A stretch of 64,000 nucleotides of DNA from Opitutaceae bacterium (GCA_027482185.1 JAIXWF010000013.1:496001-560000); one strand, 5' to 3'; numbered from the stretch's first letter, positions 46,271 through 57,300 are shown. Notes: generated by a model not told the origin, from the sequence alone. Numbers and translations are program-made.

Positions 46271-49200
46271 ATGAACGTCCCCACCAGTCCGAGTCCCGTG
46301 CCGCTGCCTTGGCGGCGTTTCGCCCTGTTTCTGCTCGCCGTTTGCGGCGGGCTGCTGTCGCTCGCCGCCGGCGAACCCGGCAAACGCAGCTTCGAGATCC
46401 CGGCCGGCCCGGCCGAAACCACGCTGCGCACGTTTTCCGACCAGGCCGGCGGGCAGTTCCTGTTTTCCGCCGAAAAGGTCGCCGGCGTCCGCACCAACGC
46501 CGTCAAGGGCGACTTCACTGCGCGCGAGGCCCTGCAGCGGCTCGTCGCCGGCACCGCCCTCCGCGCCGTCCAGGACGAACGCACCGGCGCCCTCACGGTC
46601 GACCGCTCGCCGCTGGCCGCGGAGGCCTCCGGCTTCGGCTCCGTCGAGGGCCGCGTGCTCAACCGCGAGACCGGCCAGTACGTGAACAACGCCCGCGTCG
46701 TCGCCGACGGCCTGCGCCAGGAGGTGTTCACCGACGACGCCGGCTACTTCACCCTGCCCCGCGTCGCCGCCGGCGATGTCACGCTGCGCGTGTTCTTCAC
46801 CGGCTTCCCCGTGCAGACCCGCACGCTCGCCGTCACCGCCGGCCAGCGCGCCGTGGCCGATTTCGCGTTCGGCGCCGACGGCAAGGGCGACGACAAGACG
46901 ATCGTGCTCGACGCGTTCAAAGTCGCGACGTCGCGCGACATGGCCGCCTCGGACATCGCGGTGAACGAGCAGCGCTTCGCCCCCGGGATCAAGAACGTCG
47001 TCTCCACCGATTCGTTCGCCGACATCGCCGACGGCAACGTCGGCGAGTTCGCGAAGTACCTGCCGGGCGTCACGCTCAACCGCAGCGGCAGCGACGGCAT
47101 CAACATGTCCCTCGGCGGCGTGCCGCCCTCGGGCACCCCTATTCTGCTCGACGGCAACGGCATCGCCAGCGCCGCCTCCTCGAACACCGACCGCACCGTC
47201 GAATTCGAAAACATCGCCGTCGGCGGCATGTCGCGCGTCGAGGTTTCGCGTTCGCCGACGCCCGATTCCCCCGCCAGCGCCATCGGCGGCTCCGTCAATC
47301 TCGTGAGCCGCAGCGCCTTCGAGCGCTCGAAACCGCAGTACACGCTCAAGGCCTACTACTCGTGGCGCGGCGGCGATTTCAGCTGGGGCAAGACGCCCGG
47401 TCCGTTCCAGCACAAGGAATATCCCTTCGAACCCAACCTCGAGGTCGGCGCCGTCGTGCCCGTGACGCGCAATTTCGGCTTCACGTTCAACGGCCTGATG
47501 GCCCGCACGAAAAACAACGGCCCCGGCATCACCCAGGACTGGGTGCCGCATGTCGCCGCGCAATCGGCGAACTTCCCCGCGACGACCCCCGACAATCCCT
47601 ACCTCGTGCGCTTCCGCCTGCAGGAGCGGCCGAAGATCACGATCCGCAACACCGCGAGCATGTCGGCCGACTGGCGCGTGAGCCCGGCGGATGTTCTCAC
47701 CGTGGGTTTCCAATATTCGTATTTCACCTCCGAGTTCTGGGTCCGGCAGCTCAACTTCGACGTCGGCCGCGCCGTCTCCTTCGGCCGCGATTTCACGCAG
47801 GGCGCCGCCGGCACCGGCTTCATGCAGATCCTCACCGACGCGCGCGAGAAGAACGGCACGAGCTGGGCCCCGAGCTTCCGCTGGCGGCACAACGGCCGCA
47901 TCTGGCAGTGGAACCTCGGCGGTTCCTACTCCGGCGCTTCCAACCACTACGCGAGCGACGGCTATTTCCAGACGAACAACGCGTTCTACCGCAACCTGAC
48001 GCTGCGCTTCGACCAACTCACCGAGGACCACCCGGGCCGCATCACCGCCACCGACGCCGCCGGCCAGCCCGTCAACGTGTATGATCTCAACAACTACCGC
48101 CTCGAGAACGTCGGCGGCCTCAACTTCAACAGCTGGGCCATCGTGCGTTCCGCCTACGTGAACGCGAAGCGCGACTTCGATTTCCGCGTGCCGCTCACGG
48201 TCAAGGGCGGCGTCGACCTGCGCATCGAGCACCGCGACATCACGCGCCCGACCTTCGCGACCAACTTCGTCGGTCGCGACGGCATCCTCCGCACCGCCGA
48301 CGACAGCGCCGGCCAGTGGTTCGACCCGAGCTATTCGCAACGCGACCTGCTCTTCGGCCCGCGCATGCAGTGGCCCGACCTCGACCAGATCGGCGGGCTC
48401 TACAACACGAACCCCAACTACTTCGCCAACACGGAAGCCGACCAAGTCACCGCCTATCGCAGCGAGGTGACGACCTCGCAGGCCATTACCGAGACGATCA
48501 CCGCGCCGTACCTGCGCCTCGATTCCAGATTCCTCGACGGCCGGCTGCAGGTCACGGGCGGCGTGCGCTACGAGAAGACGCAGGATGTCGGCGACGGCCC
48601 GCTCATCGACCCGTCCCGCATTTACCAACGCGACGCCCAGGGCCGCATCGTGCGCGACGCGCAGAACCGCCCCGTCGTGATCTCCGCGCTCAACACCCTC
48701 GCCGGCACCAAACTCGCCTACGTCGAGCGCGGCGCGAGCGTCGACAAATCGTACGACGGCTTTTTCCCCAGCCTCAACGCGTCGTACCTGATCCGGCAGA
48801 ACCTCATCGCCCGCGTTTCCTACGGCCGCGCGATCAACCGCCCGAACTTCGGCAACATTCTCCCGTCGATGAACCTGCCGGACCCGGAGAGCACGAACCG
48901 CACGATCACCCTCACCAATCCCGAGCTAAAGCCGTGGGTCGCCGACAGCTACGGCGTGGCCCTCGAATACTATTTCAACGAGCCCTCCAGCGGCGTTCTG
49001 TCCGCCCGCGCCTACCTGCGCGACATCAAGGATTTCTTCGGCACGACCCTCGTCCCGGCCACGCCCGACGTGCTCGAGCCCTACGGCATCGATCCCGCGC
49101 AATACGGCGACCAACTGGGCTACCTCGTCAGCACGACGCGCAATGTCGGCGACGCCAAAGTCTCCGGTGCCGAATTCGATTACCGCCAGAACCTCACCTT

Positions 49201-49627
49201 CCTGCCGCCGTGGGCGCGCGGATTCACCGTCTTCGCCAACCTCACGCTCCAGCATCTCGAGGGCAACCAACTCGCGACCTTCAGCGGTTTCGTCGGCAAG
49301 ACGAGCAACTGGGGCATCACCTACAGCCGCGCGCGCTTCACCGTCCGCCTCGCCGTCAATCTCCGCGGCCTCGTCAAACAGGGCCAAATCACCAACGCCG
49401 GCGTCGAGCCCGGCACCTTCGCGTACTTGCTCCCGCGCAACAGCGCCGACCTCTCGGCCGAATTCCGCATCACGCGCAAACTCGCGGTCTACATGTCCGG
49501 CCGCAACGTCAACGAGGCCGTCGACGACAGCGTCCGCTACGGCCCGAACACGCCCCGCGACCGCATCATCCAGAACCGCGTGCACTACGGCCCGACCTGG
49601 TACGTGGGCCTGAAGAGCACGTTCTGA
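46271..49627 (+). CDS. TonB-dependent outer-membrane receptor with STN domain
   Basis: 1118 residues from the ATG at 46271, with signal peptide ending near LLSLAAG. The STN domain (about 40-120) contains EIPAGPAETTLRTFSDQAGG and FSAEKVAGVRTNAVKGDF; it probably contacts the FecR C-terminal domain. A carboxypeptidase-regulatory-like domain follows (GSVEGRVLNRETGQYVNNARV), then the plug (EFAKYLPGVTLNRSGSDGIN, SSNTDRTVEFENIAVGGMSRVEVSRSPTPDSPASAIGG). The rest is a 22-strand-type beta barrel with the FxxPR-like NRPNFGNILPSMN segment, ending in YVGLKSTF with the C-terminal Phe expected for barrel assembly. It lies between sigma/FecR and glycan genes, so it probably imports an oligosaccharide (inference). 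Confidence 0.95.
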   Translation: MNVPTSPSPVPLPWRRFALFLLAVCGGLLSLAAGEPGKRSFEIPAGPAETTLRTFSDQAGGQFLFSAEKVAGVRTNAVKGDFTAREALQRLVAGTALRAVQDERTGALTVDRSPLAAEASGFGSVEGRVLNRETGQYVNNARVVADGLRQEVFTDDAGYFTLPRVAAGDVTLRVFFTGFPVQTRTLAVTAGQRAVADFAFGADGKGDDKTIVLDAFKVATSRDMAASDIAVNEQRFAPGIKNVVSTDSFADIADGNVGEFAKYLPGVTLNRSGSDGINMSLGGVPPSGTPILLDGNGIASAASSNTDRTVEFENIAVGGMSRVEVSRSPTPDSPASAIGGSVNLVSRSAFERSKPQYTLKAYYSWRGGDFSWGKTPGPFQHKEYPFEPNLEVGAVVPVTRNFGFTFNGLMARTKNNGPGITQDWVPHVAAQSANFPATTPDNPYLVRFRLQERPKITIRNTASMSADWRVSPADVLTVGFQYSYFTSEFWVRQLNFDVGRAVSFGRDFTQGAAGTGFMQILTDAREKNGTSWAPSFRWRHNGRIWQWNLGGSYSGASNHYASDGYFQTNNAFYRNLTLRFDQLTEDHPGRITATDAAGQPVNVYDLNNYRLENVGGLNFNSWAIVRSAYVNAKRDFDFRVPLTVKGGVDLRIEHRDITRPTFATNFVGRDGILRTADDSAGQWFDPSYSQRDLLFGPRMQWPDLDQIGGLYNTNPNYFANTEADQVTAYRSEVTTSQAITETITAPYLRLDSRFLDGRLQVTGGVRYEKTQDVGDGPLIDPSRIYQRDAQGRIVRDAQNRPVVISALNTLAGTKLAYVERGASVDKSYDGFFPSLNASYLIRQNLIARVSYGRAINRPNFGNILPSMNLPDPESTNRTITLTNPELKPWVADSYGVALEYYFNEPSSGVLSARAYLRDIKDFFGTTLVPATPDVLEPYGIDPAQYGDQLGYLVSTTRNVGDAKVSGAEFDYRQNLTFLPPWARGFTVFANLTLQHLEGNQLATFSGFVGKTSNWGITYSRARFTVRLAVNLRGLVKQGQITNAGVEPGTFAYLLPRNSADLSAEFRITRKLAVYMSGRNVNEAVDDSVRYGPNTPRDRIIQNRVHYGPTWYVGLKSTF

Positions 49628-49657
49628 GGCGCTCCGCCCGGATCCCGAAGAACCAAG

Positions 49658-51031
49658 ATGCAACGCCGCACCTTCCTGCGCCACGGCGCGGTCGCCGCCG
49701 CCACCGTCGCCGCCGGAGTTTCCGCTCGTCCCGCGGCGGCCGCGCCCACGGCCGCCGCCGCGGTGCCCGCGTTCTGGTCGCGCTTTCCGGCGGGGACGGA
49801 ATTCGAGAGCAAGGTGCCGCTCCTCCGCCTCGCCACCGGTCGCATCATCCACCGCTTCTTCGACACGTCGCCGATCAGCCCGTCGGGCCGCTACGTCGGG
49901 CTCTTCCGTCTGCCCAACGAAGTGCGCACGCCGCAGCCCGGCGAGGCCGGCGAAGTCGTCGTCGTCGATCTCGCGACCGGCACCGAAAAGGTCGTCGCCA
50001 CCTCGCGCGGCTGGGAAACGCAGATGGGCGCCAACGTGCAGTGGGGCAAGACGGACGCGGACCTGTTCTTCAACGACGTCGATGTCGCCACGTGGACGCC
50101 GTTCGCCGTCCGCCTCGACCCCGCCACGGGCCAATCCCGCCGGATCAACGGCACCGTTTTCACGGTTTCGCCCGACGGCACGCAGCTCACGTCCTACAAT
50201 CTCATCGCTTCGCGCAAAATCCAGGTCGGCTACGGCGTCGTGCTGCCCGAGGAACGCACGCGCCGCAATATCGGGCCCGTGGCCGACGACGGACTCTTCG
50301 TCACCGATCTGGCGTCCGGAAAAACCAAGATGATCGCGTCGATCCGCGACATTTACGAACGCGCGGTGCCGAAACTGGAAATCCCGCACGCCGAACGCTG
50401 CGAGTTCTACTGTTTCCAGATCCGTTGGAACCGGCAGGGCACGCGCGTGATGGCGTTTCTCCGCTGGCACGATCCGACGGAACCGAAGGGCGGCCCGCGG
50501 CGGCTCACGCTCGTGACCATGAAGGGCGACGGTTCCGACATCCGGCTCGCGGTCACGCCGGCGCAGTACGCCCGCGGCGGCCACCATCCGATGTGGGCGC
50601 CCGACGGCGAAAACATCACGATCAATCTCAATGTCCGTGACGGCACGAAGGACCTCGATCTCGTGCGCGTGCGCTACGACGGCACCGATTTGCGCTCGAT
50701 CCATCCGGTGGGCTCGGGGCATCCGTCGATGCACCCGACGTTGCCGTTCGTGATCACCGACGCCTACACGCACGAGCCGCTCGCCCGCGGCGACGGCACC
50801 GTGCCGCTGCGGTTGATCGACCTGCGTACCAAATCGGAGACGGCGCTCGCGCACGTGCTCGCGCGCCGCAGCGACAGCGCGAAGCTCACGACCGAATTCC
50901 GCATCGACCAACATCCGGTCTGGGATGCGACGGGGCGGTTCATCGTCTTCAACGGCGTGTACAACGACACCCGCTCCGTTTACCTCGCGGACGTCGGCGC
51001 GTGGCTCGCCCAAGCCATGGCCCGCAGCTGA
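49658..51031 (+). CDS. Tat-exported beta-propeller (TolB/PD40-like) protein
   Basis: 457 residues starting MQRRTFLRHGAVAAATVAAG, a twin-arginine signal. The mature part has repeated WD40-like PD40 blades: NVQWGKTDADLFFNDVD, TVSPDGTQLTSY, IRWNRQGTRVMAFLRWHD, HPMWAPDGENITINLN, HPVWDATGRFIVFNG. The layout recalls oligogalacturonate lyase, a seven-bladed propeller with histidine-coordinated metal; HAERCEFYCFQIRWN and GGHHPMWAPDG provide possible ligands, but the identity is not certain. It lies 30 bp after the receptor and starts a run of exported enzymes. Folded export by Tat suggests a bound cofactor or metal. Confidence 0.78.
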   Translation: MQRRTFLRHGAVAAATVAAGVSARPAAAAPTAAAAVPAFWSRFPAGTEFESKVPLLRLATGRIIHRFFDTSPISPSGRYVGLFRLPNEVRTPQPGEAGEVVVVDLATGTEKVVATSRGWETQMGANVQWGKTDADLFFNDVDVATWTPFAVRLDPATGQSRRINGTVFTVSPDGTQLTSYNLIASRKIQVGYGVVLPEERTRRNIGPVADDGLFVTDLASGKTKMIASIRDIYERAVPKLEIPHAERCEFYCFQIRWNRQGTRVMAFLRWHDPTEPKGGPRRLTLVTMKGDGSDIRLAVTPAQYARGGHHPMWAPDGENITINLNVRDGTKDLDLVRVRYDGTDLRSIHPVGSGHPSMHPTLPFVITDAYTHEPLARGDGTVPLRLIDLRTKSETALAHVLARRSDSAKLTTEFRIDQHPVWDATGRFIVFNGVYNDTRSVYLADVGAWLAQAMARS

Positions 51032-51032
51032 G

Positions 51033-51111
51033 GTTTTCCTGTTTCCTCGATTCCCGTTTTTCCAAGATCCCCGTTTTCCAATTTCCCGATTTCCCATTTT
51101 TCCATTCTCCC
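51033..51111 (+). repeat. TTTTTCC/TTTCCC words between two genes
   Basis: Almost 80 bases of variants of TTTTCC, GATTTCCC and CCGTTTTTCC in tandem fill the whole gap from the propeller stop to the next start. No ribosome-binding site stands out directly ahead of the ATG at 51112. Confidence 0.8.
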
Positions 51112-52479
51112 ATGAATCGCCGCCAATTCCTCGCCCGTACTGCCGTCGCCGGCACCGCCGCCGGCCTGCTCCGTTTGCCCGCGTTCGCCGCCGCCGCCAA
51201 AGCCGGCCCGCCGCGCATCTTGCTGCGCAGTTCCTGGCAGAGCGTGAACATCGGTGACATCGGCCACACGCCGGGCGCGCTGAGCTTGATCGAGAAGCAT
51301 TTCCCCGAGGCCGAAGTCACGCTCTGGCCGGGCAACCTCGGCCACGGCTCCCGCGATTTGCTCACGAAGGGTTACCCGCGCCTCAAGATCGCGGAAGGCA
51401 GCCTCGACAAAGACAACAAACCGACGACGCCCGCGCTGGCGAAGGCCTGGGAGGAAACGGATCTTTATTTGAGCGGCTCAGGTTCCGGTTTCCCCGCCAG
51501 CGCCCACGCCGTCGCCTTCCAGAAACAGACGGGCAAACCCGTCGGCGTTTTCGGGGTGAGCAACGACCCGATCTCCGGGTTCGGCGCCGGGCGCGATCCC
51601 GAGGGCGGCACGCTGATGTCGCTGCGCGAACGCGCGCTGAAATTGCCGCCGACGCATCTCAACGCCGACCTGCGCTTCATCATGGACCGCGCGGCGTTTT
51701 TCTTCTGCCGCGACACCATCACGCGCGACTACCTCAAGGCCCAGGGCGTGAAGACGCCGATCCTCGAATTCGGGCCCGATGCCCAGCTCGGCATGCACCT
51801 GCGCGACGACGCCAAGGGCCACGCCTGGCTTGCCGCCAAGGGATTGGCGGAAGGGAAATTCATCTGCGTGATCCCGCGCCTGCGTTACACGCCGTATTAC
51901 AAGATCCGGAATTCGAAGCCCACCGCCGAGGACCTGGCCAAGGACAAGATCAACGACCGCACGACCGAGCAGGACCACGCCAAGCTGCGCGACCTGATGG
52001 TCCGCTACATCAAGGCCACAGGCAACAAGGTCATGGTCTGCGCCGAGATGACCTACCAGGTCGAGATGGGCAAAGCCGTGCTCGTCGACCCGCTCCCGGA
52101 CGACATCAAGAAGAACGTCGTCTGGCGCGACACGTATTGGCTGCCCGACGAGGCCGCTTCGATCTACGCGAAGGCCCAGGCGGTGATCAGCGTGGAGTGC
52201 CACTCGCCGTTGATCGCGTTGCACGTGGGCACGCCGACGTTCTACGTGCGGCAGCCGACCGATACCTGCAAGGGCCAGATGTACCGCGACTTTGGCGCGG
52301 GCGAATGGTTCTTCGAAGTCGACGAGACGGACGGCCCGCAGCTCTGGTCGCGCCTCGAGGCGATCGTGAAGGATCCGGCCGGCGCGAAGGCGCGCGTGAA
52401 GTCGATCCAAGCGATCGTCGGCGAACGCCAGAAGCGCATGGTCGACGCCGTCCGCGCGACGGTGAGCGGCCGCGTGTAA
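51112..52479 (+). CDS. Tat-exported polysaccharide pyruvyl transferase family protein
   Basis: 455 residues from the ATG at 51112. The start MNRRQFLARTAVAGTAAGLL is a twin-arginine signal. RILLRSSWQSVNIGDIGHTPGAL, DLYLSGSGSGFPASAHAVAF, PVGVFGVSNDPISGFG and VISVECHSPLIALHVGTPTFYV match the polysaccharide pyruvyl transferase family (PF04230). Family members usually add pyruvyl ketals to cell-wall glycans in the cytoplasm with phosphoenolpyruvate, so export is unexpected. The exported branch is recurrent in Planctomycetota and Verrucomicrobiota and may have another activity. It sits between the propeller protein and the fucosidase. Confidence 0.85.
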   Translation: MNRRQFLARTAVAGTAAGLLRLPAFAAAAKAGPPRILLRSSWQSVNIGDIGHTPGALSLIEKHFPEAEVTLWPGNLGHGSRDLLTKGYPRLKIAEGSLDKDNKPTTPALAKAWEETDLYLSGSGSGFPASAHAVAFQKQTGKPVGVFGVSNDPISGFGAGRDPEGGTLMSLRERALKLPPTHLNADLRFIMDRAAFFFCRDTITRDYLKAQGVKTPILEFGPDAQLGMHLRDDAKGHAWLAAKGLAEGKFICVIPRLRYTPYYKIRNSKPTAEDLAKDKINDRTTEQDHAKLRDLMVRYIKATGNKVMVCAEMTYQVEMGKAVLVDPLPDDIKKNVVWRDTYWLPDEAASIYAKAQAVISVECHSPLIALHVGTPTFYVRQPTDTCKGQMYRDFGAGEWFFEVDETDGPQLWSRLEAIVKDPAGAKARVKSIQAIVGERQKRMVDAVRATVSGRV

Positions 52480-52801
52480 GCGCCGCGGAAGGATAGCCGC
52501 AGAAAGGCGCAGAAAACGCAGACGGTGCCCCGGGCCTCCCTTCTGCGTTCGCTTTTCCTGTTCTTCGCACCTGCGTTTCGAGTCCCCGTCGCTTGCGCCT
52601 CCTGCGCCCCTTTGCGGCGCTTCCGCCAGCCTGTCCTGTCAATCCTTCGCCCGGATCCTGTCCTTCCTGTCCTCGTTGCAAAACGTCCGCGATCGCCGGC
52701 GATCAGCGGGTTCGCTTCTTTGCGGCCCTGCCTCGGTTTGGCCAAGGGATGCGGAGCGGGGCGGGGCGGTCGGCGGCATGATGCGGGGCCACGAGGCCCC
52801 C
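52480..52801 (+). repeat. Gene-free spacer with GCGCAGAAA and CCTGTCCT words
   Basis: About 320 bases. At 52497-52525 the words GCAGAAAGGCGCAGAAAACG and GCAGACGG repeat, and inverted TCTGCG/TGCGTTT words follow to about 52580. At 52635-52675 CTGTCCTGTCAATC and CTGTCCTTCCTGTCC repeat; they are the reverse complement of the GGACAGGAC word at 16895. No gene is supported here. Confidence 0.7.
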
Positions 52802-54283
52802 ATGAAACTGCTGCTGCTCTGCGCCCTGTTGCTTGCCTTGCCGTCGCCGCTGCGCGCGGCCGAACCCGCCGCGAAATACGCGGCCGACTGGAACGAACTC
52901 GACCGCCGGCCGATGCCGGAGTGGTTCCGCGACGCCAAGTTCGGCGTCTTCATCCACTGGGGTGTGTACTCCGTGCCCGCCTGGGGCGTCGTCGGCCAGT
53001 ACTCCGAGTGGTACTGGCGGCGCATCGCGAGCACCGGGCCGAAGGAGGCCGCGTGGCGCGAGTATCACAAAAAGACCTACGGCGATACGTTCCACTACAT
53101 GGACTTCGCCCCGCAGTTCAAAGCCGAGCTCTTCGACGCGAAGCAATGGACCGACCTCTTCGTCCGCGCCGGCATAAAGTACGTCGTGCCGACCTCCAAG
53201 CACCACGACGGCTACGCCCTCTGGCCCAGCGCCGAGGCCGACCGCTCGTGGGGCCGCCCGTGGAACGCCGTGTCGGTCGGGCCGCGCCGCGATCTGATGC
53301 AGGAGATGGCCGACGCCACGCGCGCGGCCGGACTGAAGTTCGGTTTCTATTATTCGCTCTACGAATGGTTCAACCCGCTCTGGCTCTACGACCGGCCGCG
53401 GTACGTGAAAGAACACATGATCCCGCAGTTCAAAGACGTCGTCACCCGTTACGCCCCCGCGATCATCTTCAGCGACGGCGAGTGGGACCTGCCGTCGAAG
53501 GATTGGAAATCCGAGGAACTGCTCGCGTGGCTCTTCAACGAATCGCCCAGCCGCGACCACGTCGTCGTCAACGACCGCTGGGGCAAAGACAGCCGGCACA
53601 AGCACGGCGGGTATTGGACGACGGAATACGCCGCCGGCCTGCAGGACGGCGCGCATGCCTGGGAAGAAAGCCGGGGCATGGCCTATTCCTACGGTTTCAA
53701 CCGCGCCGAGCGCGTCGGCGATTACAAGACGGGCCGCGAGTTCATCCTGGTTCTGGCGGATTTGGTCAGCCGCGGCGGCAACCTGCTGCTCGACATCGGG
53801 CCGGCGGCCGACGGCACGATCCCCGCGTTGATGGAGCAACGCTTGCTCGAGATCGGCGATTGGCTGAAGATCAACGGAGAGGCGATCTACGGCACGCGCC
53901 CGGCGGGGCGGTCCGCGCAATGGACGGCCGGCGAGCGCCCGAAGCAGGCCTTCGGCGAATACAAGGTGAAGTACGAGTTGCTCGACCAGGTCGGCCAGGC
54001 CCCGCGCGACGGCCGCGCCGTGAAGCAGGTGTTCTTCACCCGCAAGGGCGGCGACCTTTACGCGATCACGGCCGGCTGGCCCGGGAAACAACTTGTCCTG
54101 CGGGACCTGCAGCTGCCGGCGCAGCCTGCGGTCGAGTTGCTCGGCTATGCGCCGCCGCTCGCCGCCCAGGCGAACGGCACGACGCTCACGATCACGTTGC
54201 CGGACCTTGGTCCCGAGGCCGCGCCGGGCCGCCATGCGTACGCCTTCCGGATCCGGCAGGCCGACGCGTTGCCCGAAAAGTAA
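52802..54283 (+). CDS. GH29 alpha-L-fucosidase, secreted
   Basis: 493 residues from the ATG at 52802, with signal peptide MKLLLLCALLLALPSPLRAAEP. The catalytic barrel is typical: WFRDAKFGVFIHWGVYSVPAW, AGIKYVVPTSKHHDGYALWPS, GLKFGFYYSLYEWFNPLW and PAIIFSDGEWDLPSKDW, where Asp225 aligns with the family nucleophile. LVSRGGNLLLDIGPAADGTIP and WLKINGEAIYGTRP are also diagnostic. A C-terminal beta domain ends the protein. It removes alpha-linked L-fucose from glycans in the periplasm or outside. It precedes the PSD1/DUF1501 pair and supports a fucose-containing substrate for this locus. Confidence 0.96.
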   Translation: MKLLLLCALLLALPSPLRAAEPAAKYAADWNELDRRPMPEWFRDAKFGVFIHWGVYSVPAWGVVGQYSEWYWRRIASTGPKEAAWREYHKKTYGDTFHYMDFAPQFKAELFDAKQWTDLFVRAGIKYVVPTSKHHDGYALWPSAEADRSWGRPWNAVSVGPRRDLMQEMADATRAAGLKFGFYYSLYEWFNPLWLYDRPRYVKEHMIPQFKDVVTRYAPAIIFSDGEWDLPSKDWKSEELLAWLFNESPSRDHVVVNDRWGKDSRHKHGGYWTTEYAAGLQDGAHAWEESRGMAYSYGFNRAERVGDYKTGREFILVLADLVSRGGNLLLDIGPAADGTIPALMEQRLLEIGDWLKINGEAIYGTRPAGRSAQWTAGERPKQAFGEYKVKYELLDQVGQAPRDGRAVKQVFFTRKGGDLYAITAGWPGKQLVLRDLQLPAQPAVELLGYAPPLAAQANGTTLTITLPDLGPEAAPGRHAYAFRIRQADALPEK

Positions 54284-54364
54284 ACTTAGGCTGGCGGAAG
54301 CGGCGCGAAGCGTTTGCTTCGGAGGGGAAACGCCCTGCGTTTCCGTCCCCCGAACCCCGCCCCG

Positions 54365-57300
54365 ATGCGCCGCCTGCTTCCGCTTTTGCTCACCGTCTCC
54401 GCCGTGGCGGACGCGGCGACGGCGTCCATCGACTTCAACCGCGAGGTCCGGCCGATCCTCTCGGACAAATGCTTCCATTGCCACGGGCCCGACGAGGCCG
54501 GCCGCAAGGGCAAGCTCCGGCTCGATACGCCCGAGGGCGCGACGCGTTTCCGCAACGGCTTCGCCGCCGTCGTCCCCGGCAAACCGGCCGAGAGCGAGCT
54601 GATCGCGCGCGTCACGAGCACGGACACCGAGGAAGTGATGCCGCCGCCGGAGGCGAAGCTCGGACGCCTGAGTGCAGCGGAAATCGAAACCCTGAAGCGC
54701 TGGATCGCGGAGGGCGCGCCGTACCAATCGCACTGGTCCTTCGCGCCCGTCGCGCCCGGACCCGTGCCCGCCGCGCCCACCGGCACAACGGCGACGAACG
54801 CGATCGACCGTTACGTCTTTTCCGCGTTGGCGAAGCGCAAACTTGCCCCGCAGCCCGAGGCCGACCGCACGACCTTGATCCGGCGGGCGACCTTCGACCT
54901 CACGGGCCTGCCGCCGACGCCGGCCGAGGTCGCGGCCTTCGTCGCCGATTCCGATCCGCGGGCCTACGAGCGGCTCGTCGATCGCCTGCTGCAATCGCCG
55001 CGCTACGGCGAACGCATGACGGCCGACTGGCTCGATCTCGCGCGCTATGCCGACAGTTTCGGTTTCCAGGTCGACCGCGACCGGCCGATGTGGCCGTGGC
55101 GGGATTGGGTGATCAACGCGTTCAACGCGAATTTGCCGTGGGACCAATTCGTGACGTGGCAGCTTGCCGGCGACCTCTTGCCGAACGCGACGCCCGAACA
55201 GATTCTCGCCACCGCCTTCAACCGGTTGCACCCGCAGGAATCGGAAGGCGGCTCGGTCGAGGAGGAATACCGCGTCAACTACGTCAACGACCGCGTCACG
55301 ACCTTCGGCACCGCCTTCCTCGGCCTGACGCTCGAGTGCGCGCGTTGCCACGACCACAAATTCGATCCGGTCACGCAGAAGGATTACTACCGCTTCTTCG
55401 CCTTCTTCGACGACATCGACGAGGCGGGGCTGTATTCGTTTTTCACCAACGCGGTGCCGACGCCGGCGCTGCGGGCGCCGGATGCGGAGTTGGAGAAACG
55501 CATCGCCGCGGCGCACGTGGCAGCGAAAGCGGCGCGGGCGACCTTGGCGGAGACGAAGGCCGCGCGGCGGGCCGCCTTCGAGGCGTGGTTGGCGCAGCCG
55601 GACGGATTTCCCGTCGAGCCCGGCGGCGAGATCGCGCGGTTCGATTTCGAGGACCGCCGGCCGACGCCGAAGCCGTTGCCCGCGGCGACCAAGCCCGCGG
55701 CGAACGGCGAACCGGCCGCGCCCGCGCCGGCGCCCGCGAACGACGGTCCGGTTTTGCCCGAGCGTTTCGAGAGCCGCACCTGCCCGGAAACCTACGCGAG
55801 CACGCCGCCGGAAAACGCTTCCGTGCCCGGGCGCGACGGCCTCGCGTTGCAGCTCACGGGCGACCACCCGGTGGCGACGAAGGTCGGCAACTTCCACCGC
55901 TGGGAACCGTTCACCGTTTCCCTGTGGCTGCAGACTCCGGACAAAAAGGAGCGCGCGGTCGTGATGCACCGCTCGCGTGCCTGGACCGACGCCGGCAGCC
56001 GCGGCTACGAGTTGCTGATCGAGGACGGGAAACTCAAGTGGTCGCTGATCCATTTCTGGCCCGGCGACGCGATTTCCGTCCGCGCCCGCGCGCCGCTCGC
56101 CGTGGGCAAATGGGTGCATGTGACGGTGACCAACGACGGCTCGAGCCGCGCCGCGGGCCTGCGGATCTTCGTCGACGGCGAGCCCGTCGCGACGGAGACG
56201 ATCCGCGACCAACTGACGAAGGACATCACGGGCGGCGGCGGCGATTCGATCACGCTGGGCGAACGTTTCCGCGACAAAGGCTTCCGCGGCGGGCTGGTGG
56301 ACGATCTGCGCGTTTTCCAACGCGAGCTGACCCAACTCGAAGTACGCGACCTCGTGCAGCCCGGGACGCTCGCGGCGGCGCGCGCCAAGCCGGTCGCGGC
56401 GTTGCCGGCGGCGGAACGCGAGCAGTGGTTCACTTACTATCTTGAGAACCACGACGACGCCTACCGTGCACAGCGGAAGGCCGTGCAGGCGGCGGACGCC
56501 GCGGCGTCGAAGCTGGGCGACGAGGCGCTCGAGATCATGGTGATGCGGGAATTGCCGCAGCCGAAGCCGGCCTACGTCCTGAAACGCGGCGAATACGACC
56601 AGCGCGGCGAGGCGGTCGAGGCGGGCACGCCGGACTTCCTGCCGCCGTTCCCGGCCGGGGCGCCGAAGAATCGGTTGGGCCTGGCGAAGTGGCTGACGGC
56701 GCCGGAGCATCCGCTGCTCGCGCGCGTGACGGTGAACCGTTTCTGGCAGGCGATGTTCGGCCGCGGGCTGGTGAAGACGGCGGACGATTTCGGCAGCCAG
56801 GCGGACCGGCCCGAGTATCCGGAGCTGCTCGATTGGCTCGCGGCGGAGTTCGTCCGGTCCGGTTGGGACACGAAGGCGATGCTGCGCACGATCGCGACCT
56901 CGCAGGTGTACCGGCAGCGCAGTTTCGCCCCCGGCGAACTCATGACCGAGGATCCGGAAAACATTCTGTTGGCCCGCGGCGCGCGCTACCGCCTGCCGGC
57001 CGAGATGATCCGCGACCACGCCTTGGCGGCGAGCGGGTTGCTCGTCGAGAAGATCGGCGGGCCGCCCGTCTTCAACTACGACCACCCGGAGTCGTTCAAG
57101 CCGTCGCCGGCGGGCAAGGGCGAGCAGTTGTATCGCCGCAGCCTCTACACCTTCTGGCGGCGCAACGGCCCGGCGCCCGTGCTCGAGGCCTTCGACGTGC
57201 CGAAGCGTGTCGTGTGCACGGCGCGACGCGACACGACGAATACGCCGCTCCACGCCTTCGTGCTGCTGAACGGGCCGCAGTTCGTCGAGGCGGCGCGCGT

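Noticed and set aside
49658-51031. Assignment as a true oligogalacturonate lyase
   Set aside because: The propeller pattern fits, but the metal-ligand His/Gln set could not be aligned with confidence and no other pectin genes are nearby.
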